Shown here in pieces: positions 18,403-26,831 of a DNA stretch of 64,000 bases. This stretch comes from Fructobacillus americanaquae (GTDB lineage: Bacteria; Bacillota; Bacilli; Lactobacillales; Lactobacillaceae). Both the position numbers and the translations under genes were made by a program. Position 1 is the first letter of the stretch, and each line of letters starts with the position of its first letter. The stretch is taken from assembly GCF_024029775.1 (NCBI RefSeq), contig NZ_CP097122.1:492501-556500 (forward strand), in the 5' to 3' direction. Below the pieces are notes generated by a model. It saw only the letters and a list, made by a program, of their open reading frames with translations, was not told the origin of the DNA and did not search any database.

Positions 18403-19495
18403 GATGGTTATCTGTTTCCCTAACTAGCGGGAAGCGCAATCGGAAAACCGAGCCGGATCCAAGCGCTGATTCAACCTGAACCTGGCCACCATAGGCAGCG
18501 ACCATCTTTTTCACGATGCTCAAACCCAGACCATTTCCACCAGTTTGGTGTACCCGGGCCTTATCGACACGATAAAAGCGGTCAAAAACGCGATCCAAGT
18601 CTTCAGCAGCGATTCCTTGACCAAAATCTTGCACGCCAATATCGACCCAAGATCCAGATTCGGCCAAAGCTAGGTGAACCTCCTTACGGTCAGTTGAATA
18701 TTTCAGAGCATTATCAATCAAAATAATGAGGAGCTGCTCCAAATGATCCGAACGAACTGCCACTTCAGCTGGTGCCCCCAAAGCATTATCCAATGTCCAA
18801 GAAAAATCAGGATGAACCATCTGCAAGTCGTGGTAAACCCGTTCCAAAACTGGTGTCACCTCTGTCTTTTCGGGCTGACTGCTGACCGTTAAGTTTTCGG
18901 CTCGGGTCAACATCAACATTTCGTTGACCAAGGTTTCCATCCGCGAAATTTCAGACAATGAAGAGTGAATTGAATCCTCTAGGACCTCTGGATCATCCTT
19001 TCCCCACCGTTCCAACAACTCCAAGTGCCCCTTGACGATGGCCACCGGTGTCCGCAATTCATGCGAGACATCTGAAACGAAATCCTGCTGCGCGTGAATA
19101 AGACCCTGGACCTTGTCCATTGTCTCGTTTTGCACCTGCCCCAAGTCATTCAGTTCCCTATTATAGGCAACCGGCTTGACTCGTTGCTCTGTTACTGGGT
19201 CCTCTTCAAAAGAGAGCATCGTTTCTTGTAACTTTTTAACTGGGCGCACTAAAAATTGAGCCAAAATCCAAGACAAGCAAATCGTCCAAATCACAGCGAC
19301 AACGACCAAAAAAGCCCACCAATGGCTCAACTTCTCAATCGTTTCACCATGAATATTTGGCCCTAAAATCAAGTCCAAACAAAATAGGATTACGACTAAC
19401 AATAGTAAAAACCCCACCGACAAGGCCAGCGTCAATAACGTCTGGATTGAAAGGGTCGGTGAGACAGCTTTTGTTTTCTGCTTGCTTGCTCTCAT
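18392..19495 (-). CDS. sensor histidine kinase with minimal extracellular loop
   Basis: A 367-residue HisKA-type kinase. Two transmembrane segments (about 17-46 and 60-82) leave only some 14 residues outside, so there is no extracellular sensor domain. A HAMP-like linker follows, then the phospho-acceptor box FVSDVSHELRTPVAIVKGHL near residue 135 and the ATP-binding boxes NALKYS, DFGQGIA and GNGLGLSIVKKM. It starts one base after the response regulator stop (TAAGATG on the minus strand), so the two are translationally linked. General type resembles ArlS/CsrS-like kinases; the signal is unknown. Confidence 0.93.
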   Translation of the reverse strand: MRASKQKTKAVSPTLSIQTLLTLALSVGFLLLLVVILFCLDLILGPNIHGETIEKLSHWWAFLVVVAVIWTICLSWILAQFLVRPVKKLQETMLSFEEDPVTEQRVKPVAYNRELNDLGQVQNETMDKVQGLIHAQQDFVSDVSHELRTPVAIVKGHLELLERWGKDDPEVLEDSIHSSLSEISRMETLVNEMLMLTRAENLTVSSQPEKTEVTPVLERVYHDLQMVHPDFSWTLDNALGAPAEVAVRSDHLEQLLIILIDNALKYSTDRKEVHLALAESGSWVDIGVQDFGQGIAAEDLDRVFDRFYRVDKARVHQTGGNGLGLSIVKKMVAAYGGQVQVESALGSGSVFRLRFPLVRETDNHQKD

Positions 19496-19496
19496 C

Positions 19497-20186
19497 TTAG
19501 CTCCGCATTACATAACCCGTTCCACGAACGGTTTGGATATAAGAAGTTTTTGATTCAGGGTCATCCAACTTATTACGCAAATAACGGATATAAACATCGA
19601 CAACATTCGTTTCGATTTGTGTGTCAAAGCCCCAAACTTCTTTGAGTAACTTTTCACGTGATTGAACGACATTAATATTTTCAACCAACAACAACAGCAA
19701 GTCGTATTCGCGCTTCGTCAAGTTAATGACTTGATCATCACGACGGGCAATCCGGTTTTCTTTCTCCAATTGCAAGTTCTTAAAGCGGATAATCGAAGGT
19801 GATTTATCGGCTGGATTTTGTTCAATATCAATTCGACGCAAAAGTGACCGCACGCGGGCCAAAAGTTCTTCAATAGCAAACGGCTTGACTACATAGTCAT
19901 CAGCGCCATAATCCAAACCTGAAACCCGATCAATCACAGAGTCACGGGCCGTCATCATGATAATTGGTGTCTTTTTGACTTCACGCAAGCGACGGGCCAC
20001 TTCAAAGCCATTTAATTCTGGCAACATCAAATCAAGCAAAATTAGGTCGAAGTCCTCGTTTAAGGCCTTGTCCAAGCCTTCGCGGCCGTTTAAGACCGTT
20101 TCAACATCATAACCTTCGTGCTTTAGTTCTAAACTGACGAATTTCGCCAAGTTTTCTTCATCTTCTACAATTAAAATCCGACTCAT
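19497..20186 (-). CDS. OmpR-family response regulator
   Basis: A 229-residue regulator: receiver domain at about 1-118 with the acidic pocket EDEE, phospho-acceptor Asp in LILLDLMLP (near residue 51) and Lys in VVKPF, then a winged-helix DNA-binding domain at about 130-229 (LTKREYDLLLLLVEN, YIRYLRNKL, TVRGTGYVM). It resembles ArlR/CsrR-type regulators. The ATG at 20186 is chosen because GAGGGAAA precedes it, instead of the upstream in-frame start at 20198. It is the first gene of the pair with the histidine kinase. Confidence 0.95.
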   Translation of the reverse strand: MSRILIVEDEENLAKFVSLELKHEGYDVETVLNGREGLDKALNEDFDLILLDLMLPELNGFEVARRLREVKKTPIIMMTARDSVIDRVSGLDYGADDYVVKPFAIEELLARVRSLLRRIDIEQNPADKSPSIIRFKNLQLEKENRIARRDDQVINLTKREYDLLLLLVENINVVQSREKLLKEVWGFDTQIETNVVDVYIRYLRNKLDDPESKTSYIQTVRGTGYVMRS

Positions 20187-20286
20187 ATTTTCCCTCACGA
20201 CGTCTCTGGATGCTCAATAGCTCAAGCGCCATCGAACAAAAATGAATAAGTTTTAATCTTATTCTACCATAAACGTCAAAATTTTC

Positions 20287-20850
20287 TCATTTTTTAAAGA
20301 AATCATCCAGTTTCGACAGGCGGGGATCAAGAACCTGTTTTTCTTCTGTTGCTTCTTCGTTTTTTTCTTGTTCTTGTTTGGCAAAATCCTCTTCTGAGAT
20401 GACTTGCCAGTCTTGACCAGTTGGCAGGGCTGACCCTGCGGCCTCTTCTGCGGTCAAAATTTGACTCGGCAAAGCAGCTACCAAATTATCTAAGATAACC
20501 AAATCCAAGTCCAGATTGTTTTCTTCTAAGACAAAAACCGCCTCATCCTCATCAAAACGTTGTAAGCGTTCTTCATCCGCCACATAAGTCTCATGAACAT
20601 CAACATCAGTTGACCAATCAACCGGTGCAAGTGACCGTGATGATGGCAGGATTAAATCAGCATGAACACTGGCAGACAAAACAATGTCTTCGTTTGTCAA
20701 TGTCTTAATTGTCCCCTTAACCTGCACGACTGGTGCCTTAATAATTAAATCAGAAAAACGTTCATCAATCAAATATTGTAGGTCTAATTTTTCATCAATT
20801 ACTAATGGGCTTTGTTGAAACTTTGCTAATTGTTGCTTGGCGTACTTCAT
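20287..20850 (-). CDS. yceD: YceD/DUF177 family protein
   Basis: A 187-residue DUF177 protein linked to rRNA accumulation. The conserved C-terminal part reads DLDLVILDNLVAALPSQILTAEEA; the usual Cys motif of some members is not seen. The last residues LDPRLSKLDDFFKK are typical of the family. The ATG at 20850 is preceded by AGGAG and overlaps no other start. It follows tmcAL by four bases. In many Firmicutes rpmF (L32) comes next; here it does not. Confidence 0.9.
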   Translation of the reverse strand: MKYAKQQLAKFQQSPLVIDEKLDLQYLIDERFSDLIIKAPVVQVKGTIKTLTNEDIVLSASVHADLILPSSRSLAPVDWSTDVDVHETYVADEERLQRFDEDEAVFVLEENNLDLDLVILDNLVAALPSQILTAEEAAGSALPTGQDWQVISEEDFAKQEQEKNEEATEEKQVLDPRLSKLDDFFKK

Positions 20851-20854
20851 ATTT

Positions 20855-22036
20855 TTACTCCTGACCTTGATAAATTGGCTTACGACCAACGTCTTGCCCC
20901 TGCTTGGCATGGGTTTGACCAGCTAACACCTGCCAGATTTGGCCCGCTTTATAATCGAGTCGTAAATTAGCTTTCGCCAACGACATGTCAACGCGTGAAA
21001 TAATGGGTAGGGTTGCTTCCCGCTTGATTTCACTCAAATAGGCCTGACCCAAGTCATTAAAGCCAAGCAGGCGAATATAAGAATCCGCCATGGCAGCCTG
21101 CATTTGATCAACTTTAATATTCAAAAGTGTGTACAACAACGCTCGTTGAATTCGAGCAAAGGTGTAGCGCTTGGTCTTGACTGATTTAATAAAAGACTGG
21201 TAAGACTGTGGTCCTTCAACAGCCGCGGCAACCCCAGCCAATCGGTGTTCCAAGCCCTCTGCCATTTGATAAACCTGACCCAACTGTCCAACTGTATCAG
21301 TCAGCAGGCGGTAGCGAAGCAACTCAAAGAAAGGCTTTTCAAACGCTAAAGCAGTTGGCGCTGTTGACAGAGCCTCGAAGGCTTGCTCAGAAACGACTGG
21401 CCTGATTTTTTCAAACTTCCCTTTATGAAGAGCAAGGCGAATCGAAGAGGCAGAAGCAATCGTCTGCCCCTCCTCAAAGCTTTGATCATGGTAACCCGCT
21501 TGCAAACGACTAATTGGGTGCAAGTGCATCACTTGGCCACTCGCAACTACAGCTTTGGCATAGGAAAATGCCAAAATATCGTTTGGATCTTCCATTTTGA
21601 ACCCGGTCTGTTCTTCTAGCTGCTGAGCATAAGCCGAAGCATAAGTCTGAGTCCGATCAGTAAATTGGCCTTCACTTTCGATTGCCGCGGCCTGCTTGGC
21701 CAAATCAAGAAAATCAACTTCCGGGTGTTCCGAACCGAAAACAAGGTCTTTGACCCCCAGTGCTTGCAAAATTTGAACGGCGCCGGCCGCAAACAAATGG
21801 CCAGGCTGGACTGCATAAAAAACTGGTAATTCAACCACCAAATCTGCACCGGCGGCCAAAGCTAGCTTCGTTCGTTCCCATTTATCCAAAATTGCTGGTT
21901 CACCGCGCTGAACAAAGTTACCAGACATTATCACCACTGCTAAATCAGCATTCGTTAACTCTTTTGCTTTTTTGATGTGATAGGCATGGCCGTTATGGAA
22001 GGGGTTATACTCTGCAATAATGCCGACTGCTTTCAT
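20855..22036 (-). CDS. tmcAL: tRNA(Met) cytidine acetate ligase TmcAL (YlbM)
   Basis: A 393-residue nucleotidyltransferase-like enzyme that makes N4-acetylcytidine at the wobble base of elongator tRNA-Met using acetate and ATP. The HIGH-type motif GIIAEYNPFHNGHAYHI is at the N-terminus, and MSGNFVQRGEPAILDKWERT follows near residue 38. SASSIRLAL near 195 is also typical. GGAGG precedes the ATG, which overlaps the stop of the methyltransferase gene by four bases. This is its usual place at the end of the yqe cluster in Lactobacillales. Confidence 0.95.
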   Translation of the reverse strand: MKAVGIIAEYNPFHNGHAYHIKKAKELTNADLAVVIMSGNFVQRGEPAILDKWERTKLALAAGADLVVELPVFYAVQPGHLFAAGAVQILQALGVKDLVFGSEHPEVDFLDLAKQAAAIESEGQFTDRTQTYASAYAQQLEEQTGFKMEDPNDILAFSYAKAVVASGQVMHLHPISRLQAGYHDQSFEEGQTIASASSIRLALHKGKFEKIRPVVSEQAFEALSTAPTALAFEKPFFELLRYRLLTDTVGQLGQVYQMAEGLEHRLAGVAAAVEGPQSYQSFIKSVKTKRYTFARIQRALLYTLLNIKVDQMQAAMADSYIRLLGFNDLGQAYLSEIKREATLPIISRVDMSLAKANLRLDYKAGQIWQVLAGQTHAKQGQDVGRKPIYQGQE

Positions 22037-22797
22037 GATGTTCCTCCTTTATGTGCCACAAAGAACCAACGATCATCCTGATCATCAGCCGTTTTACGAC
22101 CAAAATCAGCACTAATTTCTACCTGGTCAAAGCCAGCCTTATGCAAGGCCTTTTGATAGTACGCCAGCTCGTAAGTCTGCTCATGATGGACTTCCCGTAC
22201 TAGGTTAAAGGCGTCGATGCCCTCATTGTACAAAAAGAACTTTAAATCGTGATCAACAGAATTCTTTTCTTCACCGGGAAAACTAGTCCACATAAAAATT
22301 TGGTCAGGATCATCATCATTGTTATAGCAGTAATTGTCATACAAAACGTTGACTTGGTAAGGCGTAATCACATCAAATAAGAAGGTCCCACCCGGTTCCA
22401 AATGTTCATAAACCTGGTTAAGACCCGCTTGAAAATCAGCTTTGCCAGGAAGGTAATTCAAAGTATCCGCAAAAGAAACAATGACTGGATACCTTTCTTC
22501 CCAGTCTGAAAAATCACGAATATCAGCCTCCAATAAACGTAAATCAACCTTCGCCTCTTCGGCATGCTTTTGTGCCAAAGAGAGCATGGCTGGTGCCATA
22601 TCTAAGAGATCGACTGTAAAGCCCTTTTTGGCAAGTAAGACAGCCAAACGACCGGCGCCACCACCCAAATCCAGCATTTTACTAGCGGGCAAACGGTCTT
22701 CTACAAAATGCTGCCAATCCACGTACAAGTCGCCATCGAAGAGATTGTCATAAAGGTTAGCAAAGGTTTGGTATGGTGTATTATTTTCGTCAGTCAT
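22033..22797 (-). CDS. yqeM: class I SAM-dependent methyltransferase, YqeM type
   Basis: A 254-residue methyltransferase with the SAM-binding motif MLDLGGGAGRLAVLLAKKG near residue 40, then VDLLDMAPAML and VIVSFADTLNYL. The substrate is unknown. I use the ATG at 22797 (weak GAGAAAAAG site) because the longer frame adds residues outside the conserved domain. It lies between rsfS and tmcAL, the usual yqeM position. Confidence 0.9.
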   Translation of the reverse strand: MTDENNTPYQTFANLYDNLFDGDLYVDWQHFVEDRLPASKMLDLGGGAGRLAVLLAKKGFTVDLLDMAPAMLSLAQKHAEEAKVDLRLLEADIRDFSDWEERYPVIVSFADTLNYLPGKADFQAGLNQVYEHLEPGGTFLFDVITPYQVNVLYDNYCYNNDDDPDQIFMWTSFPGEEKNSVDHDLKFFLYNEGIDAFNLVREVHHEQTYELAYYQKALHKAGFDQVEISADFGRKTADDQDDRWFFVAHKGGTS

Positions 22798-22875
22798 CTT
22801 TTTCTCACTTAAACAGCATTGGCTGGTGGCTAGCCCATCAAAGACCAACCCCCAGCCAGATATCTTACTGATTGA

Positions 22876-23250
22876 TTAATATACTTCTTCTGCGAGGTAA
22901 CTCGTTAAGTCGACATTTTCAGCATCGAACCAAAGGCGGTCCAAATGGTAGAAATCACGAGACTCTTCATCAAAAACATGGACGATAATATCACCGAGGT
23001 CTAATGAAACCCATTCAGCACGGTCGTAGCCCTCAATATTGAGTACCTCACCCCCGGCTTTTTGGACTTCTTCCTTGACTTCACGGACAATTGCTTGCAC
23101 CTGCCTGCTAGAACCTGCCGATGTAATCACAAAGTAGTCAGCCAGCAAGGAAACCTTTTGCATATCTAAGGCGATGATTCGATCACCATGCTTGTTATCA
23201 ATGGCGGTAACGGCTGTTTGCAACAAATCCTTTGAATTGATGGTTGTCAT
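22876..23250 (-). CDS. rsfS: ribosome silencing factor RsfS
   Basis: A 124-residue RsfS/YqeL protein that binds ribosomal protein uL14 and blocks subunit joining under starvation. The family core DYFVITSAGSSRQVQAIV and the C-terminal GDIIVHVFDEESRDFYHLDRLW are clear. AAGGAG precedes the ATG. It starts 12 bases after yqeK. Confidence 0.96.
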   Translation of the reverse strand: MTTINSKDLLQTAVTAIDNKHGDRIIALDMQKVSLLADYFVITSAGSSRQVQAIVREVKEEVQKAGGEVLNIEGYDRAEWVSLDLGDIIVHVFDEESRDFYHLDRLWFDAENVDLTSYLAEEVY

Positions 23251-23262
23251 GTAAACTCCTTC

Positions 23263-23847
23263 TTATTCTGCAAAATGACGAGCCCAGTCATTATAACTGG
23301 TGAAGGTCTTGGGATAGATTACGTTACCTTTTTCGGCCAAAAATGAGAGGGTGTGCTGTAACTGATAAAATACCCCCCGGTCCAAGGACTTATCCGTGAT
23401 TTCTCGAGCCTCTTTGACGCCAGGAAAATCGCGACCAGTTTCCAAGTAATCGGCCATGAAAACAATTTTAGCTAAAGTCGGCATCTCAACGCCGGCTCCA
23501 GTTGTGTGCAACCGAACTGCAGCTAAAATAGCTGGATCATCAATCCCCAGTTCATCTTGGATCATTTCTGCTCCAACAACACCGTGCCAAATAGCCCGAT
23601 TCCAATTTTTTAAATCAGGATCCAAGTGAAAATGGTTAATTGCGGTCAAAAAGTCCTCAACAGGCCGTTCTTTGGCATAGTCGTGCACCAAGCCGGCCAA
23701 GGCCGCTTGGTTTTCATCCACACCATTTTCTTGAGCCAACCGACGGGCATAATCTGCAACGCGTAAGCAATGTTGAAATCGGCCTGCTGAAAGCTGAGCC
23801 GAAACTTTTTTTTCAACGACATGCCACTCTTCTTCAAAAGCTGTCAT
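23263..23847 (-). CDS. yqeK: HD-domain Ap4A hydrolase, YqeK type
   Basis: A 194-residue HD-superfamily protein. RFQHCLRVADYARRLA and the metal-binding LVHDYAKE near residue 50, then IWHGVVGAEM and VRLHTTG near 110, are the YqeK pattern. Members split diadenosine tetraphosphate symmetrically into two ADP. GAGGGGG precedes the ATG. In most Firmicutes nadD lies directly upstream; here only 42 bases separate it from yhbY. Confidence 0.94.
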   Translation of the reverse strand: MTAFEEEWHVVEKKVSAQLSAGRFQHCLRVADYARRLAQENGVDENQAALAGLVHDYAKERPVEDFLTAINHFHLDPDLKNWNRAIWHGVVGAEMIQDELGIDDPAILAAVRLHTTGAGVEMPTLAKIVFMADYLETGRDFPGVKEAREITDKSLDRGVFYQLQHTLSFLAEKGNVIYPKTFTSYNDWARHFAE

Positions 23848-23889
23848 CTGGTCCCCCTCTTCACAAAATTTAGTGGAAAAGTCCTCTGC

Positions 23890-24207
23890 CTAACGAATCT
23901 TTTCCACTTCAACTGAATACTTCACATACTTTGCATCGGTTGCTGGTTCGTACAAGACCAAGGTTTTCCCAATTACCTGGGCAACAGTCACCGTTGATTC
24001 TTCTTCGATAAAACTTGCCAAGTCCTTGGCTGACCAGTCACTCCCCTGTTGCAAGTTGACCTTAATCAATTCACGCTTAGCCAATGCTTTTTTGACCTCT
24101 GTCAACCATTCCTGATTAGCTCCGGCTTTGCCAACAGAAAAGATAGGTGTTAACCCATTTGCCTGTGATCGCAGGTAGCGTTTTTGTTTTCCAGTTAAAT
24201 TTTGCAT
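23890..24207 (-). CDS. yhbY: YhbY family RNA-binding protein
   Basis: A 105-residue CRM-domain protein associated with pre-50S ribosomal particles. GKQKRYLRSQANGLTPIFSVGKAG at the N-terminus is the family signature, and VTVAQVIGKTLVLYEP follows. Its ATG overlaps the yqeH stop by one base (TAATG), indicating coupled translation. Confidence 0.95.
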   Translation of the reverse strand: MQNLTGKQKRYLRSQANGLTPIFSVGKAGANQEWLTEVKKALAKRELIKVNLQQGSDWSAKDLASFIEEESTVTVAQVIGKTLVLYEPATDAKYVKYSVEVEKIR

Positions 24208-25391
24208 TAAATCATTGCCTTTCGTAAGAAAACCCCAACTCCTTTAGGAGCATAGGCCTGGACGTGAATTCCGGCTGGCAGGGTAATAAAACCCAAACCA
24301 GCATAGACCAAGTCCATCTTTTCGTTAATTTTAAATTCATATTTAGCAAAGGCAACATTGTTATCGGCCGGTGCTGGTGTCAATAGTTGTCCCTTATGCT
24401 TGACATAGAAATCATCCGCACCTTGACGCTTCGTGCGGTGAATCATCAAATTATTTTCAAAATAGGCCGTAACGGCTGATTTTGCTCCATCTGCAGGTCC
24501 AGTCACCAAATCAAAGCGCGCTAAGGCCCCGAAGAAAAGTGTTTGATCCGGATTTAATTGGTAAGTCCGGGCTTTAATCTCAGCCTTTGGCAAAACATAC
24601 TTTAAATCTTTATCAGTCACCCAGTGGGCATACTGGTCTTTTTTAATAATCCCGGGAGTGTCAATCAAGGATTGCCCATCATCTAGCGGAATGGCAATCT
24701 GATCCAGAGTTGTTCCTGGGAACCGCGAAGTCGTGATTAGCTCCTGAACACCTGTTTTCGACTTGATAATCTGGTTAATCAACGTTGATTTACCAACATT
24801 GGTTGTGCCAACGACGTACACGTCGCGACCATCCCGCAATGTATCAATTTTATCTAAAATTTGATCCAAATTCTTGGGATGGGCAGCGGAAACAAGTTCA
24901 ATGCCAACTGGGCTAATCCCTTGTTCTTTTAGCTGTCCTTGGACCCAATTTTTTAACTTATGTTCCTTTAAGGACTGGGGCAAGAGATCAACCTTATTAG
25001 CAAGAACCAAAATCGGATTATCTTGGCCAACAAAGCGTGGCAATCCAGGAATTGTTGACCCTGAAAAGTCAAACAAATCCAAGACATAGACAATCAAAGA
25101 CTTCGTCTTAGAAACCTGGTGCAACAAATTTGCAAAGTCATCATCCGTTAATTCAACAGGCTGAATTTCATTATAATGGCGCAAGCGGAAGCAACGTTGG
25201 CATAACAGTTCCTCAGCCATCAGCTGCTTCTTTAAGGCAGAAAGTGGCAAAAAACCAGCTTCTTCCTTATGATCAATTTGCATTTTAGCACCACAACCAA
25301 TGCAGTATAATCCCTCAGTTAAGGCTTCCTGGACCTCTTCATCCGTCGCAATCGTTTGCACTTGTTCTTGCTCAAATTCTTTTTCTGTCAT
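24207..25391 (-). CDS. yqeH: ribosome biogenesis GTPase YqeH
   Basis: A 394-residue circularly permuted GTPase needed for 30S assembly. An N-terminal zinc finger with CIGCG and CQRC (about 32-66) is followed by GTPase motifs in the order G4 (NKVDLLP), G5 (SAAH), G1 (GTTNVGKSTLIN) and G3 (IDTPG), which defines the permuted family. The C-terminal domain (about 270-394) may bind RNA. Its ATG overlaps the yqeG stop by one base. Confidence 0.96.
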   Translation of the reverse strand: MTEKEFEQEQVQTIATDEEVQEALTEGLYCIGCGAKMQIDHKEEAGFLPLSALKKQLMAEELLCQRCFRLRHYNEIQPVELTDDDFANLLHQVSKTKSLIVYVLDLFDFSGSTIPGLPRFVGQDNPILVLANKVDLLPQSLKEHKLKNWVQGQLKEQGISPVGIELVSAAHPKNLDQILDKIDTLRDGRDVYVVGTTNVGKSTLINQIIKSKTGVQELITTSRFPGTTLDQIAIPLDDGQSLIDTPGIIKKDQYAHWVTDKDLKYVLPKAEIKARTYQLNPDQTLFFGALARFDLVTGPADGAKSAVTAYFENNLMIHRTKRQGADDFYVKHKGQLLTPAPADNNVAFAKYEFKINEKMDLVYAGLGFITLPAGIHVQAYAPKGVGVFLRKAMI

Positions 25392-25954
25392 TAATTTTTA
25401 TCATTTTCCCTAGCAGAAACAGCTTCCTTGAAAGTTGCATGCCAGATTAGTGGGTGCTTTCGATTATAAATCAGCTTTTTAGCTAGCTTTTCAAGTGACC
25501 TGTTGAGCCAAGTTTGCCACATGTCTGATTCGACCAATTGCTTGACCAAAACAGATTTAACACCAGCTAAGTGAGCTGCCCAAACGTCGGTTAGCATCTG
25601 ATCACCAACCATCAACACAGCTTCTTTTTGCAATCCCTGCTTTTTGAGCACCTTTAAAATACCACGCGGCATCGGCTTCAAAGACCAGGCAACATAGTCA
25701 ACATCCAAACCAGAAACGGCTTGCTCGACTCGCTCCCAGGTATTATTGGAAACGACAACAACCTCAATCCCAGCTGCTTTGATTTCTTTTAACCAAGCAT
25801 GCAATTCTGGTGTCCCATTGGGGTTATTCCAAGCCAGCAACGTATTATCTAAGTCTGTTAATACGGCTTTTACGCCTTGGCTCTTTAACTCCGCCACCGA
25901 TAAGTTATAAACGGACTTAACCGTGTAGGTGGGCTTTAAAAAATTAAGGGGCAT
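25391..25954 (-). CDS. yqeG: YqeG family HAD phosphatase
   Basis: A 187-residue HAD-superfamily (class IIIA) phosphatase. The nucleophile motif LTDLDNTLLAW is near residue 35, VVSNN near 71 and MVGDQMLTDVWAA near 115. Family members resemble phosphatidylglycerophosphatase, but the substrate here is not shown. AAGGAAG precedes the ATG. It heads the yqeGH-yhbY-yqeK-rsfS-yqeM-tmcAL-yceD cluster. Confidence 0.94.
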   Translation of the reverse strand: MPLNFLKPTYTVKSVYNLSVAELKSQGVKAVLTDLDNTLLAWNNPNGTPELHAWLKEIKAAGIEVVVVSNNTWERVEQAVSGLDVDYVAWSLKPMPRGILKVLKKQGLQKEAVLMVGDQMLTDVWAAHLAGVKSVLVKQLVESDMWQTWLNRSLEKLAKKLIYNRKHPLIWHATFKEAVSARENDKN

Positions 25955-25987
25955 ATTTGTCTTCCTTTTTTTATTTCCTCAGTTCCT

Positions 25988-25993
25988 ATTATA
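25988..25993 (-). promoter_or_regulatory. -10 element of the yqe cluster promoter
   Basis: On the minus strand TATAAT, 34 bases before yqeG. The nearest -35-like TTGCTC is 19 bases upstream and overlaps the T tract of the preceding terminator, so the assignment is moderate. Confidence 0.55.
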
Positions 25994-26016
25994 CACGATT
26001 AGACCTTTCTTCGAGC

Positions 26017-26041
26017 AAAAAAGGACCCCTTAACGGGGCCC
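26017..26041 (-). terminator. terminator of the APF-like gene
   Basis: On the minus strand GGGCCCC-GTTAA-GGGGTCC forms a 7-bp stem (one G-U pair) followed by TTTTTT. Confidence 0.88.
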
Positions 26042-26064
26042 CTCTGTCTTCTGATTTTTAAAGT

Positions 26065-26691
26065 TTAGTACCAACCATTGCTTTGGAAATGGCTAATAGC
26101 ATTGGCAACAGAACCATAACGGGCAGCAATATAAGCCTGCATAGCCTGTAATTGGACGGCATAATTACCTTGGTAATTTTGGCCAGGCACATAAGTTGCA
26201 TAAGCCGCAGGAGACAATTGTCCAATACCATAGAATTGTCCGTTTTGTGCATTCACGTTTCCGCCTGATTCACGAGAAATCAACCAGTTAATGTCCCCAG
26301 AGGTCGACGTGCTTGCTGTTGTTGTTGCAGCTGCCGTGCTTGTTGATGAAGTTTGGGCAGCAGTTGAAGTGGCCACAGGCGTAGCTTGCGCTGCCTGAGT
26401 TGTCGTTGTAGACAACGAAGTCACTTGGCTTTGACTGTTGGATGTATCATCAGATGCACTGGCAGTGTCATCATCAGATGAAGCAACAGTCTGGCTAGCT
26501 GCTGTATTTTCCAAGCTCTTGAGATTATCAACAGATGAAACGGCAGTAGAAACCTTCTTGGTGTTCACTGAGTCAGTCACCTTGACCGCTTGGTCAGAGG
26601 TTGATTTTCCTTTATTAAATTGTGTGTTGGCGGCAGTCAGTGCTAAACCGGCTACGGCCATACTTGTAAGTAAAACTTTATTAAACATCAT
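26065..26691 (-). CDS. secreted aggregation-promoting-factor-like protein (transglycosylase-like C-terminus)
   Basis: A 208-residue exported protein. A signal peptide (about 1-27, ending AANTQ) is followed by ~115 residues rich in Ser, Thr, Ala and Gln, a low-complexity linker. The C-terminal ~70 residues (WLISRESGGNVNAQNGQFYGIGQL ... ISHFQSNGWY) match the lysozyme/transglycosylase-like domain of lactobacillus APF proteins, with the catalytic-type Glu in SRESGG. It is probably a cell-wall-associated muralytic protein. GGGGAAA precedes the ATG pair at 26691/26688. There is no LysM domain. It has its own terminator. Confidence 0.88.
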   Translation of the reverse strand: MMFNKVLLTSMAVAGLALTAANTQFNKGKSTSDQAVKVTDSVNTKKVSTAVSSVDNLKSLENTAASQTVASSDDDTASASDDTSNSQSQVTSLSTTTTQAAQATPVATSTAAQTSSTSTAAATTTASTSTSGDINWLISRESGGNVNAQNGQFYGIGQLSPAAYATYVPGQNYQGNYAVQLQAMQAYIAARYGSVANAISHFQSNGWY

Positions 26692-26765
26692 GGTTATTAT
26701 TTTCCCCAATCAATATTACGAGAATATTAAAACAGACAACGCTTCCGTAACGTTCGTTAGGAAAA

Positions 26766-26791
26766 TATACAAACACAGTACGTTTTGTATA
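26766..26791. repeat. inverted repeat between permease and APF-like gene
   Basis: TATACAAA and TTTGTATA separated by 10 bases, 75 bases upstream of the APF-like start and 41 bases after the permease stop. It could be an operator for the APF-like gene or an AT-rich terminator of the permease. A smaller palindrome, CTCGATGTCGAG, lies at 26799-26810. Confidence 0.5.
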
Positions 26792-26831
26792 AGAAATACT
26801 CGATGTCGAGAAATTTGCGTTTATCTAAGTG

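Noticed and set aside
26701-26765. LexA-like CGAACGTTACG near the APF-like gene
   Set aside because: The half-sites are not spaced as CGAAC-N4-GTTCG.
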